Assembly (NCBI GenBank): GCA_964615195.1
Contig: CAZTNG010000058.1
Span: 1-14,924, forward strand
Reading direction: 5' to 3'
From: HGM20899 sp964615195
GTDB lineage: Bacteria > Pseudomonadota > Gammaproteobacteria > Enterobacterales > Succinivibrionaceae
DNA length: 14,924 nucleotides
The notes beneath the pieces are model-generated. The model did no database searches, was not told the DNA's origin, and saw only the letters and a program-made list of their open reading frames with translations. This document shows positions 11,398-14,924 of the stretch, piece by piece. Numbering within the stretch: position 1 is the stretch's first letter; every line of letters starts with the position of its first letter. A program made the position numbers and the translations under genes.

Positions 11398-13407
11398 ATG
11401 ATTGAGAGTGACAGAAAATTTAAGTTAGTAGCTCCTTATAAGCCTAGTGGCGATCAGCCACAAGCTATAGCAGAGTTGACTAAAGGTATTTTAGCAGGAA
11501 AAAGAGCACAGACACTTTTGGGCGTAACTGGTTCTGGCAAAACCTTTACAATGGCAAATGTAATCGCCAATACCAATAGACCAACGATGATCTTAGCGCA
11601 CAATAAAACATTAGCCGCTCAACTTTATGGAGAGATGCGTGAATTTTTTCCGCACAATAGTGTTGAGTATTTTGTCTCTTATTATGATTACTATCAGCCC
11701 GAAGCCTATGTTCCTGCATCTGATACTTATATTGAGAAAGATGCACAAGTAAATGACCATATAGAGCAAATGCGTTTAAGTGCAACTAAAGCTCTGTTAG
11801 AAAGAAATGATGTGATTATAGTTGCATCAGTGAGTGCTATATATGGATTAGGTGCACCAGAAACATATTTAAAAATGATGCTTCACTTGAGTGTGGGTGA
11901 AATTATAGGGCAGAAGGACATTCTTCTACGTCTTTCTGATTTGCAATATACGAGAAATGAAATTGATTTTAGTCGCGCACATTTTAGGGTAAGAGGGGAT
12001 GTGATTGATATATTCCCTGCAGAATCTGAAGATGAAGCTATAAGAATTGAACTGTTTGATGAAGAAATAGAAAGAATTTCAAGCTTTGATCCTTTGACAG
12101 GTAAATTCATTCAAGATTATCAAAGAGTAACTGTATATCCTAAAACACATTATGTAACCCCTCACGATATGATTGATAAGGCTGTTTATGAAATCAAAGA
12201 TGATTTACAAATACGTCGCAATGAGTTGTTAATGCAGCATAAGCTTGTTGAAGAACAACGTTTAACTGAAAGAACAACTTGTGATTTAGAAATGCTTAGA
12301 GAGTTAGGTTATTGTTCAGGTATTGAAAATTATTCTCGATACTTATCAAACAGAAAACCTGGAGATCCTCCTCCTTGTTTGTTTGATTATTTACCAAAAA
12401 ATAGTTTATTGATAATAGATGAATCTCATGTTTCAGTACCACAAATTGGAGCAATGTACAAAGGCGACAGAGCAAGAAAAGAGAATCTTGTACAGTTTGG
12501 GTTTAGATTGCCATCTGCTTTAGATAATAGACCGTTGAGGTTTGATGAGTTTCAAAAACTTCAACCTCAAACAATTTATGTATCTGCAACTCCAAGTGCT
12601 TTTGAGCTTGAGCAATCTGAAAATTCAGTTGTTGAGCAAGTTGTTAGACCAACAGGTTTAATAGATCCTCTAATTGAAGTTCGCCCTGTGACAAGTCAAG
12701 TTGATGATGTTATGAGTGAGATACGTAAACGAGCAAAAATTAACGAGCGAGTTTTAGTAACAACATTAACAAAGCGAATGGCAGAGGATTTAACGGAATA
12801 TCTTAATGAGCATGATATTAGAGTTAGATACTTACATTCTGATATTGATACTGTAGAAAGAATTGAAATTATTAGAGATTTGCGTTTAGGTAAATTTGAC
12901 GTGTTAGTGGGTATTAATCTTTTAAGAGAAGGTTTAGATATGCCAGAGGTTTCACTAGTTGCAATTCTTGATGCTGATAAAGAGGGTTTTTTGAGATCCT
13001 CTCGTTCATTAATTCAGACAATAGGACGTGCTGCTAGAAATTTAAATGGAAAAGCTATACTATATGCGGATAAGGTAACGGATTCTATGGCACTTGCCAT
13101 ATCTGAAACTGAAAGACGCCGTGAAAAACAGCAAAAATTTAATGAAAAAAATCATATAATACCTCAAGCGTTAAATAAGCGTATAGTTGACGTTATGCAA
13201 TTAGGTGATTCAAAGGGCGAGGATTTAAATGAATCCGTTATTCAAGCTCAATTAGATGATCCGTTATTGGATCCAAAAGCAATAATAAAGCTAATGGATG
13301 AATTGCGTGAGCAAATGAAGGAATCTGCAAAGGCTTTAAAATTTGAAAAGGCTGCAGAATTGAGAGATAAAATTAAAAAATATGATGCATTACTGAAATC
13401 AATGTAG
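11398..13407 (+). CDS. uvrB: Excinuclease ABC subunit B
   Basis: The 669-residue damage-verification helicase of nucleotide excision repair (E. coli UvrB is 673). UvrA loads it on DNA; it opens the duplex around the lesion, then recruits UvrC for incision. Visible in order: Walker A GVTGSGKT (42-49), the DNA-inserting beta-hairpin YYDYYQPEAY (95-104), DESH helicase motif II (341-344), helicase motif VI QTIGRAAR (540-547), and the C-terminal UVR domain (about 629-668) that binds UvrC or UvrA. Nothing is missing. The start ATG has GGAG at 11380-11383 with an unusually long 14-base spacing; no other in-frame start is available upstream. The E. coli-type basic linker before the UVR domain is shorter here. 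Followed after 36 bases by nrdG on the same strand. A possible LexA box lies upstream. Confidence 0.98.
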   Translation: MIESDRKFKLVAPYKPSGDQPQAIAELTKGILAGKRAQTLLGVTGSGKTFTMANVIANTNRPTMILAHNKTLAAQLYGEMREFFPHNSVEYFVSYYDYYQPEAYVPASDTYIEKDAQVNDHIEQMRLSATKALLERNDVIIVASVSAIYGLGAPETYLKMMLHLSVGEIIGQKDILLRLSDLQYTRNEIDFSRAHFRVRGDVIDIFPAESEDEAIRIELFDEEIERISSFDPLTGKFIQDYQRVTVYPKTHYVTPHDMIDKAVYEIKDDLQIRRNELLMQHKLVEEQRLTERTTCDLEMLRELGYCSGIENYSRYLSNRKPGDPPPCLFDYLPKNSLLIIDESHVSVPQIGAMYKGDRARKENLVQFGFRLPSALDNRPLRFDEFQKLQPQTIYVSATPSAFELEQSENSVVEQVVRPTGLIDPLIEVRPVTSQVDDVMSEIRKRAKINERVLVTTLTKRMAEDLTEYLNEHDIRVRYLHSDIDTVERIEIIRDLRLGKFDVLVGINLLREGLDMPEVSLVAILDADKEGFLRSSRSLIQTIGRAARNLNGKAILYADKVTDSMALAISETERRREKQQKFNEKNHIIPQALNKRIVDVMQLGDSKGEDLNESVIQAQLDDPLLDPKAIIKLMDELREQMKESAKALKFEKAAELRDKIKKYDALLKSM

Positions 13408-13443
13408 TTGTGTAAATAAATATGCCTAAGGAGACAGAGTTTC

Positions 13444-13941
13444 ATGAATTACTGTAAATATATTCCAATAGATGTCATTAATGGTCAAGGGACTAGATGT
13501 ACTCTTTTTGTGGCAGGTTGTGAACATCATTGTAAAGGCTGTTACAACCAATCTACTTGGAATATTAATTCAGGTTTTCCCTTTACTGAAGAGCTTGCAA
13601 CTCAAATAATTACAGATTTAAATGATACTCGAATACATCGTCGTGGACTTTCCATTTCTGGAGGTGATCCTCTGTTGCCTCATAACATCCCAACAGTAAA
13701 GGCTTTGTGTGAAAGAGTAAGAGCCGAATGTTCTGCAGACAAGGATATCTGGATGTGGACTGGCTATTTGAAGGATGAACTCACTCCTGAACAGCAAGAG
13801 GTCGTAGATTTAATAGATGTTTTGATCGATGGCAAATTTGTTGAAGAGCTTAGAGATGTAACATTGCCATTTCGCGGAAGTCGTAATCAAGTTATTTATC
13901 GTTTTAATAGAGCAATGGCTCCATGGAGACAAGGTAAATAA
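13444..13941 (+). CDS. nrdG: Anaerobic ribonucleoside-triphosphate reductase activating protein
   Basis: A 165-residue radical-SAM activase (E. coli NrdG is 154). It uses a [4Fe-4S] cluster and S-adenosylmethionine to generate the glycyl radical on NrdD, which reduces ribonucleotides without oxygen. The cluster motif is CEHHCKGC (Cys26, Cys30, Cys33), the CxxxCxxC of the superfamily, and SGGDP (72-76) is the SAM-binding GGxP-type motif. WTGY (105-108) and LIDGKF near 127-132 match the family. A perfect AAGGAG (13428-13433) lies 10 bases before the ATG, a much better ribosome site than uvrB has. The C-terminus runs about ten residues past the E. coli end with a basic tail. The partner nrdD, normally adjacent, is not in the window; here nrdG follows uvrB by 36 bases with no terminator between. 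Confidence 0.97.
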   Translation: MNYCKYIPIDVINGQGTRCTLFVAGCEHHCKGCYNQSTWNINSGFPFTEELATQIITDLNDTRIHRRGLSISGGDPLLPHNIPTVKALCERVRAECSADKDIWMWTGYLKDELTPEQQEVVDLIDVLIDGKFVEELRDVTLPFRGSRNQVIYRFNRAMAPWRQGK

Positions 13942-14004
13942 TTTTAGATATTAATATTTTGGAAAATATTGATATCGTAGATTTAATTGCAATGACTAAT
14001 ACAT

Positions 14005-14032
14005 AAAAAGGGGAGCTAAGCTCTCCTTTTTT
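14005..14032. terminator. Bidirectional terminator between nrdG and the TauE/SafE gene
   Basis: AAAAAGGGGAGC (14005-14016) pairs with GCTCTCCTTTTT (14020-14031) over 12 positions with one wobble and a 3-base loop. The flanking A and T runs give a U-tract on either strand. It ends the uvrB-nrdG transcript and also serves the converging gene whose stop is at 14051. Confidence 0.9.
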
Positions 14033-14050
14033 ACATGATAATCATCATTA

Positions 14051-14824
14051 TTATGAATTAAGCCATATATCACTAGCTGTTTTTATAAAAAGAAGAATTA
14101 ATACAAAAACAATAATAGGTCTAACAATAGAGCTTCCATTACGAATCAGAATAGATGAACCAACATAATGTCCTAGTATGCTAAATATTGCTGCTGTAGC
14201 GGCAAGTGGATAGCATATTTGGTCATTTATTATAAAAATAAACATTGCCGCAACATTTGAAGTTAAATTCGATATTTTTGTATTTCCAGCTGCTTGTTGA
14301 GCAGTCATGTGTAATATACATGTTAAGGCAATAATTAAAAAAGTACCTGTACCTGGTCCATAAAAGCCATCATAAAACCCAATTGTAAAAACAATTACTG
14401 ACAATTTAATTTGTAGTATTTTATCTAAAATGGGATTTTGAGTATAGCTAGTAAGGCTTTTTTTACGCATGATAAAAATAGCTATAAATGGGAGAATTGC
14501 AACCATTATGTATTTTAGTATTTCTGCTGGAATAAGTAATACGGTGTAGGTACCAGCAATGGAACCACACATGGTTACTATAATGATTGAAATTATTAGA
14601 GATGTATCTACAAACCCTTTACGATAGTATCTCCAAGTGGAAACTGCTGTGCCAATACAACTGCTAAATTTATTAGAGCCTAAGGCCATATGTGGAGGTA
14701 AACCTACCATAATATAAGCTGGTAAGGTAATGATACCACCTCCACCAGCTATAGCATCCACTAAACTTCCTAAAAATACGAGCAAAGCTAAGGATATATA
14801 CATCCATAAAGATAGATCTTGCAT
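14051..14824 (-). CDS. TauE/SafE family permease, YfcA type
   Basis: A 257-residue inner-membrane protein with about seven or eight hydrophobic helices and the internal duplication of the TauE/SafE (DUF81) family. The first repeat carries VDAIAGGGGIITLP (22-35) and ALGSNK (47-52); the second carries GFYDGFYGPGTGTF (149-162) and an NTKISNLTSN block (181-190). These are the family's two signature regions. It is most like E. coli YfcA (269 residues) by eye. Some family members export sulfite, sulfoacetate or other sulfur compounds; the substrate of YfcA-type proteins is not settled, so none is claimed. ATG 14824 is preceded by AGGAAG at an 11-base spacing. It appears monocistronic, convergent with nrdG across a shared terminator. 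Confidence 0.9.
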   Translation of the reverse strand: MQDLSLWMYISLALLVFLGSLVDAIAGGGGIITLPAYIMVGLPPHMALGSNKFSSCIGTAVSTWRYYRKGFVDTSLIISIIIVTMCGSIAGTYTVLLIPAEILKYIMVAILPFIAIFIMRKKSLTSYTQNPILDKILQIKLSVIVFTIGFYDGFYGPGTGTFLIIALTCILHMTAQQAAGNTKISNLTSNVAAMFIFIINDQICYPLAATAAIFSILGHYVGSSILIRNGSSIVRPIIVFVLILLFIKTASDIWLNS

Positions 14825-14880
14825 GTACTATATTGCTTCCTTTGTAACTTTAATTTAGTGAACTTTTATATGTATCATAA

Positions 14881-14908
14881 TTTATAGCTTTTTCTTGTTT
14901 TGCTACAA
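14881..14908 (-). promoter_or_regulatory. Possible promoter of the TauE/SafE gene
   Basis: On the - strand TTGTAG (14903-14908), a 16-base spacer and TATAAA (14881-14886), about 55 bases before the start codon. The elements are fair but the region is AT-rich, so chance matches are likely. Confidence 0.4.
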
Positions 14909-14924
14909 TTGTTGTACAAATAGC

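Noticed and set aside
11398..12110. Two - strand frames (79 and 75 codons) inside uvrB
   Set aside because: They lie inside a fully conserved uvrB reading frame, with no independent support.

Overview
This window is a strongly AT-rich stretch of a bacterial chromosome. The encoded proteins look gammaproteobacterial: GyrA, SerC, UvrB and NrdG align by eye with their Escherichia coli counterparts over nearly their whole lengths, and a gyrA-serC neighbourhood is common in that class. The anaerobic ribonucleotide reductase activase (NrdG) implies an anaerobic or facultative lifestyle. A low-GC, possibly host-associated lineage such as the Succinivibrionaceae would fit, but the family is a guess.

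Layout. From the left end (+ strand): a lipoprotein gene (199-900) with its own extended -10 promoter and a strong terminator; then gyrA (1166-4045) and serC (4126-5211), probably co-transcribed, separated by a perfect GUAA-capped hairpin and closed by a terminator at 5251-5288. On the - strand follow a small DUF1232/YkvA-type membrane protein (5337-5738) and two adjacent membrane-anchored GGDEF-EAL proteins (5877-8216 and 8279-10168). Both of the latter have lost the GGDEF signature and key EAL residues, so they look like c-di-GMP-responsive scaffolds or regulators of the LapD/CsrD kind rather than enzymes. The upstream one has a recognisable promoter with a palindrome over its start point.

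An AT-rich spacer leads to a - strand array of identical tRNA-Asn(GTT) genes with an exact 98-bp period. The array is interrupted by a 100-N assembly gap whose two edges share an identical 32-bp stretch. Its promoter is nearly consensus with a GC-rich discriminator, typical of stable-RNA promoters. On the + strand, uvrB (11398-13407) and nrdG (13444-13941) form a likely two-gene operon with a possible LexA box upstream. nrdG converges on a YfcA-type TauE/SafE family permease (14051-14824, - strand) across a bidirectional terminator.

Most of the window is housekeeping: DNA topology, serine/PLP biosynthesis, DNA repair, nucleotide reduction and translation. The least ordinary parts are the pair of degenerate c-di-GMP proteins, the tRNA-Asn array with its unresolved copy number, the acidic insertion and variant GyrA box in GyrA, and a few palindromes and hairpins at regulatory positions. 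I see no mobile element, CRISPR array, prophage or defence cassette.
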